Of a stretch of DNA of 64,000 bases, positions 21,497 to 32,029 are shown in pieces. The stretch's first letter is position 1; every line of letters begins with the position of its first letter. Below the pieces are notes generated by a model. It made no database searches and was not told the origin of the DNA. It saw nothing but the letters and a program-made list of their open reading frames with translations. The stretch comes from Begonia masoniana (lineage: Eukaryota; Streptophyta; Magnoliopsida; Cucurbitales; Begoniaceae), in contig CM039514.1 in the NCBI GenBank assembly GCA_022432975.1, positions 8,601,519 through 8,665,518 on the forward strand, written 5' to 3'. Made by a program: the position numbers and the translations under genes.

Positions 21497-21889
21497 ATCT
21501 CCCACTTGGCCCATGTGACATAATCTGTAATACTTATACTATCATACGTATAAGTAAAATTAAATCCATCATTATATTGGTCAAACATAACATCACTATT
21601 AAATATACAACTAATATGGATCATAGCGGTCATATGTCAATTATAACGACACAGTTCCTTCTATGTATCACACTATCAATTATATACTCAATATGATCTA
21701 TAAGCAGGTATAACATAATGGTCCATAGTAGTGTCTTTCTATAAGACAAATCCTGTTTATAACATCATCAGTTCATAATGTCATTATGAATGCATTTAAC
21801 AACATAATTAAACAGGATTCATAAGTGTATATCAGAAACTATCAATACATGAGCTCAAGAGTGTCAAAAACATGAAGAACACAAACATA

Positions 21890-22699
21890 AACATAAAGTT
21901 AACCTTCGGAAATGCCCATTCGTTCGACATGTTCAGTAAATGTCTTCGGTGGCAATCCTTTAGTCAACGGATCCGCGATCATAAGGTTAGTGCTTATATG
22001 TTCAATTGACACCCTCTGTTTCTGAACTTCTTCTTTAACGGCCAAGTATTTCAACTCAATATGTTTTGCACCTTTGGAATACTTGTCGTTTTTAGAAAAG
22101 AAGACTACTGCAGAATTATCACAATAAATTTTCAGCGGCTTGGCGATACTGTCAACAATTCCAAGTCCCGAAATAAAGTTCCGCAGCTATAAACCCTGTA
22201 TAGTGGCCTCAAAGCATGCCACGAACTCAGCTTCCATAGTGGACGTAGCAGTGACAGACTGCTTCGCACTTTTCCATGAGATTGCACCATCGGCTAAAAG
22301 GAACAAATAGCCAAACGTGGATTTTCTAGTATCCACACATCCAGCATAATCTGAATCTGAATATCCAATCACTTCAAGAGGATCAGATCGTCTGTAAGTG
22401 AGCATGTGATCTTTCATTCCTTGTAAATACCTCAGTACTTTCTTTGCAGCTTTCCAATGCTCTATTCCTAGATTACTTTGATACCGTCCCAGCATTCCGA
22501 CAGCAAAACTAATGTCGGGTCTGGTACAAGTCTGTGCATATATCAAACTGCCCACAATATAAGCATAAGGAATGTCTTTCATTTGTATGCGTTCCAATTC
22601 ATTTTTAGGACATTGATTGAGATTAAATTTATCTCCTTTCTGAATTGCAACAACACTTGCCGAACATTTGTCCATTCTGAATCTCTCTATAACTTTATT
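21890..22699 (-). pseudogene. Copia-A reverse transcriptase end and RNase H
   Basis: Read on the minus strand: [16 protein letters not shown], then the tether with YAYIVGSLIYAQTCTRPDIS, the RNase H motifs [16 protein letters not shown] and STMEAEFVA, and the tail ADPLTKGLPPKTFTEHV, ending at about 21,890. One TAG interrupts it near 22,187 where relatives have a tryptophan (a G-to-A change would explain it). The fragment begins abruptly at 22,699, where Gypsy-D pol starts on the other strand. Confidence 0.88.
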
Positions 22700-25088
22700 A
22701 ATGGACTTAATGAACCGTGTTTTCAAGGAGTATTTGGACAAGTTCGTCGTTGTTTTCATTGACGACATTTTGATCTATTCTAAAATAAAGGAAGAACACG
22801 AGGAGCATCTGAGGATCGTTTTGAGAACTCTGAGTCAACACCGTCTATATCCAAAGTTTTCTAAGTGCGAGTTCTGGTTTGACAAAGTCGGTTTTCTTGG
22901 CCATGTCATATCACAGAAAGGAGTTTCTGTGGATCCGAGTAAAATTCTGGTGGTCAGGGATTGGCCACAGTCTAAAAACGTGCATGAAGTACGTGGATTT
23001 CTCGGGTTGGCTGGCTATTATCGGAAGTTCATAGAGGGATTCTCGAAGATTGTAGTTCCTCTCTCACGCTTGACTCGAAAGAATGAGAAGTTTATATGGT
23101 CGGCTGCTTGTGACGGGAGTTTTATGGAGTTGAAGTAGAAGCTGACCACAACTCCAGTTCTAACGCTGCCTATTGAAGGTAATAAATTTAGTATTTACTG
23201 TGATGCGTCTAGAATTGGACTTGGTTGTGTATTGATACAGGAAGGAAAGGTTATTGCTTATGCTTCTCGGCAGTTGAAGCCGTATGAGCAGAACTATCCT
23301 ACACATGACCTGGAGTTAGCAGCCGTGGTCTTCACATTGAAGATTTGGAGACATTATTTATATGGGCAGCAGTGCGAGATATTTTCAGACCACAAGAGCT
23401 TAAAGTATTTGTTTACGCAAAAGGAACTTAATATACGGCAGAGAAGGTGGCTAGAGTTCATCAAATACTATGAGTTTGAGATTAAGTACCACCCGGGAAA
23501 GGCGAATAAGGTCGCTGATGCTTTAAGCCAAATGCCTGCTGCGAGTCAACCTTCACTTGCAGCGATGTCAGTTACGTTGAGGTCTGAGATTGAGAAGTTC
23601 GATGTGGAGATTGTGGCAGAGTTGTCCAGTATGCTCACCAACATTTCTCTCAGGCCGACTATTCTGGACAAGATACGTGAAGCTCAGCAGAAAGATGTGG
23701 AGTGTGAAGAGCTTCGATTGAGCATGACATCTGGAGACTTGCCTGATTTTAATTTGTCAGATGACGGTATTCTGAAGTTTAGGCAAAGGTGGTACGTTCC
23801 TAACGATGAAGAATTGAAGATGGAGATTTTGGCCGAAGCACATTCTTCAGCTTATTCTGTGCACCCGGGAAGTACCAAGATGTACCGAGATTTGAAACAA
23901 CACTTTTAGTGGCCGAACATGAAAAAGGAAGTTGCTAAGTATGTTGAAACCTGTCTTGTTTGCCAACAGGTTAAGGCGGAACACCAACGACCGGCCGGAA
24001 CATTACAGCCACTATCGATTCCTGAGTGGAAATGAGAGCAGATCTCCATGGATTTTATAGTGGGACTCCCGAGGACGACAAAAGGGTATGACGGCATCTG
24101 GGTGATTGTGGACCGATTGACAAAGTCGGCTTACTTCTTATCTGTGAAGATGGCATCTTCTATGGATTAGCTCGCTGAGCTTTATGTACAGGAGATTGTC
24201 AAACTGCATGGAGTACCAGTTTCGATTGTCTCAGATCGAGATCCGAGATTTACATCGAAGTTCTGGAAGAGTCTACATAAGACTATGAGAACTCAGCTAA
24301 ATTTCAGCACGACATTTCATCCTCAGACTAATGGTCAGACGGAGAGAACGAATCAGATTCTGGAGGATATGCTCAGAGCTTGTGTGTTGGAATTTCAAGG
24401 ATCGTGGAGCAGGTACTTGCCACTGATCGAGTTCTCTTACAACAACAGCTTCTAGGCTACCATTGGTATGGCTCCGTATGAGGCATTGTATGGTCGAAAG
24501 TGTAGATCTCTGTTATATTGGGACGAGGTTGGCGAAGCTAGTATTGTTGGTCCCGAGATTCTACAGCAAACGGCAGAGAAGATTTCCGTTATCAGACAGC
24601 GTATCGAGATAGCTCAGAGTCGACAGAAGAGCTATGCCGACACGAGACGGATGGAACTGGAATTCGAAGATTGTGATGAGGTGTATTTAAAAATTTCTCC
24701 ATTCAAGGGAGTTATGCGATTCGGAAGAAAAGGCAAGCTAAACCCTCGATATGTGGGGCCCTTCCCTATTTTGAAGAAGATCGAGAAGATGGCGTATCAA
24801 TTGCAGCTTTCGGCTTCAATGGAAGGTATCCACAATGTATTTCACGTGTCTATGCTTCGAAAGTATTTGCACGATCCATCGCATATCGTGGAAGCAAGAG
24901 AGATCGAGGTACAGCCTACCTTGACTTATGTGGAGAAGCCGGTACGTATTTTGGAGTCTTCCATCAAGGTATTGCGCAACAAAGAGATTCCACTAGTCAA
25001 GGTCTTATGGCGGAACCACGAGGTGGAAGAGGCTACTTGGGAACGACAGCAGGATATAATGTCTAAGTATCCTGAACTGTTTGTATGA
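22700..25088 (+). pseudogene. Gypsy-D pol (RT end, RNase H, integrase, chromodomain)
   Basis: One frame contains [15 protein letters not shown] with the RT box VVFIDDIL, then RNase H ([40 protein letters not shown]). The integrase HHCC region ([24 protein letters not shown]) and core ([23 protein letters not shown]) follow. The end is chromodomain-like ([27 protein letters not shown]), pointing to a chromovirus, probably Tekay/Del (family knowledge). Five in-frame stops lie at about 23,136, 23,907, 24,033, 24,165 and 24,453, with no frameshift. Compared with Gypsy-2, each replaces a Gln or Trp codon. Gag, protease and most of RT are absent. Confidence 0.92.
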
Positions 25089-26049
25089 TCAAATTTTGAG
25101 GACAAAATTTAAATAAGGTGGATGGAATGTAATACCCGGCTTTACGGGATTTTATAATTTTAATATATAATGGCATTTTTGTGAATATGTCAAATCATGT
25201 CCGTTTTGCGAGCAGAGAGTTTTAATGGAATCCTTATAATTAATATTAATTTTGGGAGAATTATGAGAATTTAAGAAATTCAAACCGAGATATAATGCTT
25301 AAGTTTCCGGTTTTGACCCTATGGAGATTTAATTCGTAGAAATAACAAAATAAATCCGTTTGATGAATGGAAAGTTTTATTAGAGCCCTAGGAATAAATT
25401 GGAATTATTGATGAAATAAGAAAATTTTGGAGAAACCGAATCGATAGACGAACAATAGAATAAACGAGAGATTAAACCAAAGGGCAAACTTGTCATTTGC
25501 CAACCCAAATTTTATTAAAAGCCAAAAACCCCTCATTTCTTCCACACTTGAACAAAATTCCAGAGGAGAAAGGGCTTGGCGATTTCTTCCTCTCTTCCAC
25601 GGCTCCTTCACCATTTCTCAACGACTTGTCTTCTGATCTTCGAGTTCCCTTCACGTTTTCTTCTCCCCTCGCGATTCTAGATAAGTCTCTAGCGTTTTCT
25701 GACCGTTATTCTTGATCTTTAGAGGTTTGAACATTTAGGGTTTCGTAGGAATTTCGTAGAAATAGTCGGGTTTTGTTAGGAAACGTTAGAAATCACCTTA
25801 TTAAGGTTTATTAGTCGAAATAATGGATGATTTGGGCGTTTGTTTGGAAAAATTGGGTATGAAGCTTTAGAAAACCCCCATAAATGGAGGTTTTATGAAT
25901 CATGAGCGTAAGGTGCTCGATGAAATGCCCGTGAGAGTTAAATTAGAGTTTTAGAAAATTTCTTTAGCTAAGGTTTCATTAGTTTGGACGTTTAATAGTT
26001 TAAACTCGGTTTAATTCGGTTTAATGATGAATGTTGTGAATTGCTTTAG

Positions 26050-26094
26050 GTGAACAACGCTCGTACACGGAGCTAGAATTTCAACGGACGCGAG
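26050..26094 (+). other. 45-nt exon-like cassette in Gypsy-D LTR
   Basis: GTGAACAACGCTCGTACACG to GACGCGAG, preceded by GCTTTAG and followed by GTAAGTTTTCGTGAC. It is the same length as the cassette at 6709 and differs at only a handful of positions. Confidence 0.55.
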
Positions 26095-26501
26095 GTAAGT
26101 TTTCGTGACTTACTATGGCCGATTGGCCTACACCGTATGTCGAAATCGTTTTGAGGAACATTGGTGATTTGTTTGTTTAAATATTTTTGTTGGGTAGTTA
26201 GGATTAGTCCTTTTATAGAATATGCTTTTATTGTCTCGATGGTATGTATGATGTATGTTTACTTTAAGCACGTAATTGTTCATGCCTCATGATTTTCAAT
26301 TATGCATAGAAAATGAATTTCCGCACTAAGTTTTTCATGAAAAAAGATGTGACCCGAAAGGGGGCTATTGATCTATTGTGTAAGCCGAAATAGGGTCTGC
26401 CACAATACTACATCGCCTAAAATGAAATGAACCTACGTAATCTGTTATCTGGTCATGCGAGGTGGGGCTCAGGCACGGCTGTATTCAGATGTAAGCGTGT
26501 A

Positions 26502-26519
26502 CCCCCCCCCCCCCCCCCC
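26502..26519. repeat. C18 homopolymer
   Basis: An uninterrupted run of 18 C follows GCGTGTA. The equivalent place in the LTR at 5763 has a C7-T-C5 run (about 7090) and the solo LTR at 45,031 has a C6 run (about 46,180). On the other strand it is a G tract able to form a quadruplex. Its exact length may be unreliable in an assembly. Confidence 0.9.
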
Positions 26520-26984
26520 GGCCCTTAGGTGGAAAGGGTTGTCCAATCGCGGGACGTGTCCTCTCCATCTAATAGGCTGAGACCTCGGTGACATTCTGCC
26601 TGCGACGTAATGATAAAAAAATATTGCATGATTTCTGAACTTCATATGCACAGCATGCATCTGCATTTACGAAACTTGTTGTAAGGATTAGTTAAATTTG
26701 ATGTTAATAATGGAATTGTTTTGATTTCACAATTTATTGGAACTATTGGAGTTTTCTTTTAAACAGGAGGAAATGTTTAGTTTTTAAACGGATCCACGCA
26801 TTTCGTTTTTACGAAACCTTACTACGTTTTTAAATACGTTCTAGGGTATGTGTCGAGTCGTTATTTGGTGGTTGAGGAAAGGAGAAATCAATGAAGTTAT
26901 GAACGATTTTCTGTTGAATTGATTTAGGGTTATGTTATGTGCAAAAAAAAAAAAAAAAAGAGGGAAAAGGAAGAAAAAGCCTAT

Positions 26985-27215
26985 CACGATCGATCGTGAT
27001 CCGCAGAAAGGAGGGAAAAGGAAGAAAAAGCCTATCACGATCGATCGTGATATGACCACGATCGATCGTGATCCGAGAAAAACTTTCTCCAAAGATTCCA
27101 GAGGCGGCCCGATCGATCGGGTATAATACCATGATCGATCGGGATCAACAAAAGTTTCATTCTTAAGCGTCAGCGTGATCACGATCGATCGTGATATGAC
27201 CACGATCGATCGTGA
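26985..27215. repeat. ATCACGATCGATCGTGAT palindrome array
   Basis: At least six copies or near copies of an 18-bp perfect palindrome occur, some as pairs joined by ATGACC. Variants GCCCGATCGATCGGG and GATCGATCGGGATC lie in between. The position near the LTR 3' end equals that of the GCGATCGATCGC array at 7831-8035, but the palindrome is different. Confidence 0.92.
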
Positions 27216-27268
27216 TTGCGGGAAAAATGTTTAAACTTAATTTTTATTAAAAAAAACTGATCACGATC

Positions 27269-27533
27269 AATTCTCCTACTGCATCTTTAATTTTGTGTGA
27301 TAACTTAAGTGCCACATATCTAGCTTCCAACCCTGTTCTGCACTCTAAATCCAAACATGTAGAGATTGATTTTCATTTCGTATGGGAAAAGGTGTTACAA
27401 AAGATGCTCGTGGTTAAATTCACTCCGTCTGCAAACCAATTAGCTGATGCGCTCACTAAACCTCTCCCTCCGACACTTTTCACCTGCTTTCTATCCAAGA
27501 TCTTTGGTCTACGCCCTTGATCTTGAGGGGGGG
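27269..27533 (+). pseudogene. Copia-C RNase H C-terminus and polypurine tract
   Basis: The frame reads LCDNLSATYLASNPVLHSKS then VEIDFHFVWEKVL and ANQLADALTKPLPPTLF, stopping at 27,520; this is the end of a Copia polyprotein. TTGAGGGGGGG then abuts the LTR. Relative to 20,414, about 50 codons of RNase H are missing. Confidence 0.88.
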
Positions 27534-27807
27534 TATTAGCATATATATTTACACAACCGTTTACTATTCAATTTAGTTAGCTAAACTTTTAGTTTACAAT
27601 TTAGTTCCTGTCACTTTCATTCATTTATTACTTACTCTGCATATTTGTAAGAATAAGGATAGCTTCCATTCATTTATTACTTACTCTGCATATTTGTAAG
27701 GATAGTGAGTGGTTCTTTGCTGCCTCTTCTTTCTTCTCTCTCATTGCTCTCTGTTTCTTCTTTTTCTCCGATTAGTCTCCGACAATCTTCTACCCCAAAA
27801 ACTAACA
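27534..27807 (+). mobile_element. Copia-C 3' LTR (274 bp)
   Basis: It starts TATTAGCATATATATTTACAC (TG decayed to TA) and ends CCCCAAAAACTAACA. It contains a duplicated block TTCATTTATTACTTACTCTG 50-60 bp apart. The 5' partner LTR is not in the window. Confidence 0.8.
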
Positions 27808-27904
27808 GTTATTAGTTTAACAAGTCAAGATTCTTCAAAATCACCTTGTTTTTCTATCTATAATTTTATACTTCTAATAAACCTATTATAATCAAACTAA
27901 CCAA
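27808..27904. other. Sequence into which family N inserted
   Basis: About 100 bp of AT-rich DNA lie between the Copia-C LTR and the AGTTT target duplication of family N. The same original locus resumes at 62,453. Confidence 0.6.
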
Positions 27905-27909
27905 AGTTT

Positions 27910-28143
27910 TGTTAGTAATCAAATGATAAATAAAAAAAGAAAATAAACTGCACAACACCAGATTTACGTGGAAAATCCTTCTAGAGAAAAACCACGGGCA
28001 AAGGAACGAATCTACTAGAAAGAACGAAGATACAACTGCAGTTTTACTGCTCTACCTTACAAGTATTTATAGAGAAATAAAATCTAATGAGAGTATGGGC
28101 CCAACCCGGCCCAACTAGAATTCTGGCCACCTAAATTCTAACA
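27910..28143 (-). mobile_element. Family-N 3' LTR
   Basis: Minus-strand start TGTTAGAATTTAGGTGGCC after CAAGGTGGAGAT; end TTGATTACTAACA. The TATA box CTATAAATAC is on the minus strand near 28,070. It pairs with 62,197-62,447. Confidence 0.9.
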
Positions 28144-29087
28144 ATCTCCACCTTGACACGAATTCTACGTGAGAGATCCAACGGGCTACTCGGCCCAACT
28201 CAAAGTGAATACAAAACACTGAACACTGACAATCTCCACCTTCAAAGAAATTCATGTGGAGGGAAACAAATCTTCAAAAATTTCCTCTCTTTACTGTTCG
28301 GCAACGACGACAGTTGCTAACCCTTCCACCTGAGGGTTTTCTCTTTTCTTCACTGCTTGGCAAAGGCGACAGTGGGTTTCTTCACTGTTTGACAACGACG
28401 ATAGTGGCTAATCCTTCCACCTGAGGGTTTTCTCTGTTTTTTTTTTATCACTGTTTGACAACGCGACAGTGGCTACCTTTTTTACCTTAGGGTTTTCTTT
28501 TTTTTTTAAGTGAGAAAAACTAAGAGCAACGTGCAATAGTAAAACTGAGGAAGTTGCCTCGACATGGTTCTAGTTTCGTCTTCAGACAACCACCTCACCA
28601 ACTCTCATCATGGCCAAGCACGATTTTCTCCTCTCTCAGAAAAACCATCTTCTTTTTTCCCCCGTAGGCTTTTCCAGTCCAATACCAACTCCCTTCCAAC
28701 TATCCAACCCCTCTCATTCATTAATGATCCAACAGTCATTAATGGTCCAACATCAACATGTGCCACCCAACACAAAAATTTGATTCTCAGATTGCAAGGT
28801 TGTCGGAGTCCCTCGGGGGTCACCACCTCTTTCAGGTGTAATGAGTCGGCTCTGCTTCAAAGTAGATCGGCGATGGCAGCGGCGAGGAACGTCTTCTTCC
28901 TCGGCATTTTTTTTTTGTTTGCGCACAGCAGCTACACCATGGACTTGGTTTCCTTCTTCGATCGGCGGTAGCGACTCTTCGGACGGAGTCTCTCCTTTAC
29001 GTGGCCGCGGCCCACTTCACTGTTTCCTCTCAAACAATTTCTTCATTGGGCACAATGCACACGCGCAGCCTCTTTGACGGTTCACAG
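28144..29087 (-). mobile_element. Family-N internal region, distal part
   Basis: It contains hairpin minisatellite units (about 28,290-28,480) like those at 8936-9225, then sequence without significant coding capacity. The open frames here on either strand have no protein features and are not conserved in the copy at 8264-8930. Confidence 0.75.
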
Positions 29088-29329
29088 TGTAACGACCCGA
29101 AACTAAGGATATATTTTTTTTAAGAAATCTCGTGAACATTCAACTCAGGCAACATAACTCAGTCATTTAAATCTTAGAACAACCACTTGTAAATTTTTTT
29201 AAAGAAAAACTCGTGACCGTTTAAAAGAACAGTAGACTAAAAACCTTAAACTCTCTGAACTCGACTCTTTCATATATCTGACGGCGTACTCATCCACAGA
29301 GTCGAACGACATAACCGGAGCAACAATCT

Positions 29330-30065
29330 TGTATGTAAGATCGGGCGACATTATCATCTACAGACTATTTAGACGTCATCATCTACAGACTGCACAGTCG
29401 TTATCGTTCGCAGACTATCGTCCACGGAATACTCAGACTTTATCGTCCATAGGCTCACTTAAATTTAACGTCCAAAGATCACGTGACTCTATCGTCCCAG
29501 TCCACGTGACTTCATTGTCCACGGGATTTCATAGACTCATCGTCCACAGACTAATGCCCACAGACTTACTTAAATTTATCGTCCACGGACCACGTGACTT
29601 TATCGTCCACAGTCAACGTGACTTTATTGTCCCCAGCTTTGGACTACAGCTTTGAACGTCATCACTCTAGACAACATTACTTTGGACGATGTTATTATTA
29701 ACCACTGTGGACGATATCACTTCAGACAACTTAATTTGAACGACATCGTTTTGGACGACAACTCAACTTCATTCCCTGGTCTTAAACTCGCCCCTAACTT
29801 TGGACGATAACTCATCTACTTACTCTGGACGACGTATTCGTCCATACAGTTCTGGACGACGTATTCGTCCATACAGTCAGACAACATTATCGTCCACGAT
29901 GTCATCGTCCATAGACATTATCATCCACGGAGTAAGACAACATTATCGTCCACGATGTCGTCGTCCACAGACATAAGACGACTACTTTGGATGACTACTT
30001 TGACTTCAGAATACTTAACTTAAAATTTTAACAGAGTCACGACGTCTCCACTTTGGACGACTACT
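29330..30065. repeat. CGTCCACGGAC / TGGACGA motif array
   Basis: More than 25 copies of ATCGTCCACAG-like or TTTGGACGA-like words occur in both orientations, so opposite-facing copies can pair (CGTCCA/TGGACG). It lies between the third acceptor-like site and the LTR 3' end, like the arrays in the other Gypsy LTRs. Confidence 0.85.
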
Positions 30066-31118
30066 TTGACTCCTAAAAACTTAAAAACTCATTGTCAGAA
30101 CCATCGTACCCATAAACATCATAAACCTCAACTTAAACGCATAACGGAACACTTAAAAATAGTGAAAACCATTGATCTTAAAATCATCTTTAAACCATAA
30201 ACAATACCAAATCATCTCAGTATTCATCATTCATAATAATTCTTCATCTTACTTTTACTTCTATATCATTATCTTATACTTAGACATACTAGGAGCATAA
30301 CCCTCAGGCCAAAATTGCCACCCAGCCACAAATCATCGCCATGAGCACTATCCAGCAACTCGACTCAAACATCAACATTTGATTTGAGGTCCCCACCTTC
30401 CAATTTGTCACCTACATCGTAAGGTTCAAACTATAAGTCTAATGCTTAGTAAGAAGTGCAACATATACATAAATGCTCATGAATGCATGCTGCACAAAAT
30501 CATGTTCGTGATCATATTCATACATAAAAACCATGTTCATGTTCATATTCATACATAAACCTCATGTTCGTGTTCTTGTTCTTGTACATATACTTGTTTC
30601 ATCTTTCACTTATGTGCGTGTATTTGGTCCTTGCGGACAGAAATCTTGGTCCATTGAATGGACAGTGACATACACATGCTCGTTTACTTGTTCTTGTTCT
30701 TTTCATGTTCTTGTTCATCATTTACATGGCATGGATTAAGGAGGGGATTGTGCCGAAGGGGGGTAGGCAAAGTGCGTGTACTTGGCCCTTATAGGTAGAA
30801 ATCTTGGTCCATTTCTGGATAGTGACATGGCCAAACCGCCTCAACCCTCACTTAATCATACTTGCATATGTTTCATATTCTTATCTTATTCATAAAAGAA
30901 GCATGCACATAAATACTTTTATATGCTCTTGAGTAAATCATGATGCATGGACATGAATGCACATAAGAACATTATCATATGACATAACATAATGCCACGC
31001 CATTCATTGTAACATACTCTAATCAGATCATAATCATCAAGAAATCCACCATACCATTCATCCTAGTATCCTCGTGATGTAGAGCCCTAATGGCCAGAAT
31101 CTTAACACACACACTTAC

Positions 31119-31164
31119 CAGGACTCCTTAGCTATGTCGTGCCTTCACTTGAATCCTTCTCCAC
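31119..31164 (-). other. 46-nt exon-like cassette
   Basis: On the minus strand, TGTCTTAG precedes GTGGAGAAGGATTCAAGTG, and the cassette ends GAGTCCTG before GTAAGTGTG. Its position matches the 45-nt cassettes although the sequence is diverged. Confidence 0.5.
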
Positions 31165-31781
31165 CTAAGACATTTTATACTTCAATGTTAAATATATCCT
31201 GAATAATCTAAACTCAGAGCTGGTAAAATCTTAGCTAAAGAAATCATCATAGAATCTAGCTTAAACCTCGAAGGCATTTCACCGAGCACCTAGTGTGCAG
31301 AGCTTAACCTTCATTAACATTAATGGCATTAGCGTCTATACTACTAGATTCAAACCAACATCAAATTTCTCAAAGTCTAAACAATCGACCATAATCAAAA
31401 CTTTATCATCAATGTCATCGATAAGAAAACTCAAGGCATTGTCATTATCCTAACATTGTCCGATTCTCAATCTTCAGACATTAATCCAATAACCATTCCT
31501 AAATCGAAGACTAAATGAATGAATCTTCTAAACCTTACCTGAGCTTTGAATCGTCGAAGAAATCGGTTGCTGAAGGAGGAAATCGCCAGGAGAGGAAAGT
31601 CGGCTACAGGAGGGGTTTAAATGAGGTTTTAGACTTTCATTTTTCTATTTATATCGATCCAGCTCACTTTAATTACAATTCTTACCATTAAATCTACTTT
31701 TCTTTTATAAACTCCTTATTCCATAAACCACTCCATAAATATTCATGGAAAAGATTCCCGACCAAGGTGCTGGTTGTTACA

Positions 31782-32029
31782 CATGGGACCCCTCTATTCT
31801 TCCTCCTCTGTCGTGGGACGGTGGCCCTCACCTAGGGCTGTTGATGTTTTTCACTCTTTTGTTAGTCTCGGCGTTGAGGCTTTTCTCCGAGGCTCCTTTC
31901 TCTCCTTCGAAAGACTGCACCTTTTTCTCTTCACAGTTCTCTCGACGACGGCTACGCGAACAGCGTTGAGGGCGTTGCTCTTCTTCCTTCGCGACAGAGC
32001 TCTTGTGTCTCTTCTTCGCGGAGACTGCA
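31782..32029 (-). mobile_element. Family-N internal region, middle part
   Basis: A GC-rich, serine/arginine-like non-coding stretch lies between the solo LTR and Gypsy-1. It is continuous with 61,965 once Gypsy-1 is removed (CTGCA here, CTGCG there). Confidence 0.7.

Larger units (their letters stand above)
25128..27268 (+). mobile_element. Gypsy-D 3' LTR, truncated at its 3' end
   Basis: It follows the tract GATTT..AATAAGGTGGATGGAA and starts TGTAATACCCGG. It contains the cassette 26,050-26,094 and the palindrome array at 26,985-27,215. The first donor-like site is altered: ATTCTAGATAAG where relatives have TAGGTAAG. It stops at 27,268 in GATCACGATCA without the terminal CTACA; that end is found at 20,415-20,698 instead. 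Confidence 0.88.
29088..31781 (-). mobile_element. Solo Gypsy LTR (2.7 kb), minus orientation
   Basis: On the minus strand it runs TGTAACAACCAGCACC to TTTCGGGTCGTTACA. CACAG on one side and CATGG on the other are at best a poor target duplication. It has the same layout as the other Gypsy LTRs: donor-like AGGTAAGG at 31,538, cassette 31,119-31,164, third acceptor GATGTAG at 30,411, and a motif array at about 29,330-30,065. Confidence 0.82.

Noticed and set aside
26841..27203. Open frames with TIDRD repeats on both strands
   Set aside because: Shadows of the ATCACGATCGATCGTGAT array.
28564..28971. 135-codon frame in family N
   Set aside because: Not kept in the other family-N copy at 8264-8930; no motifs.
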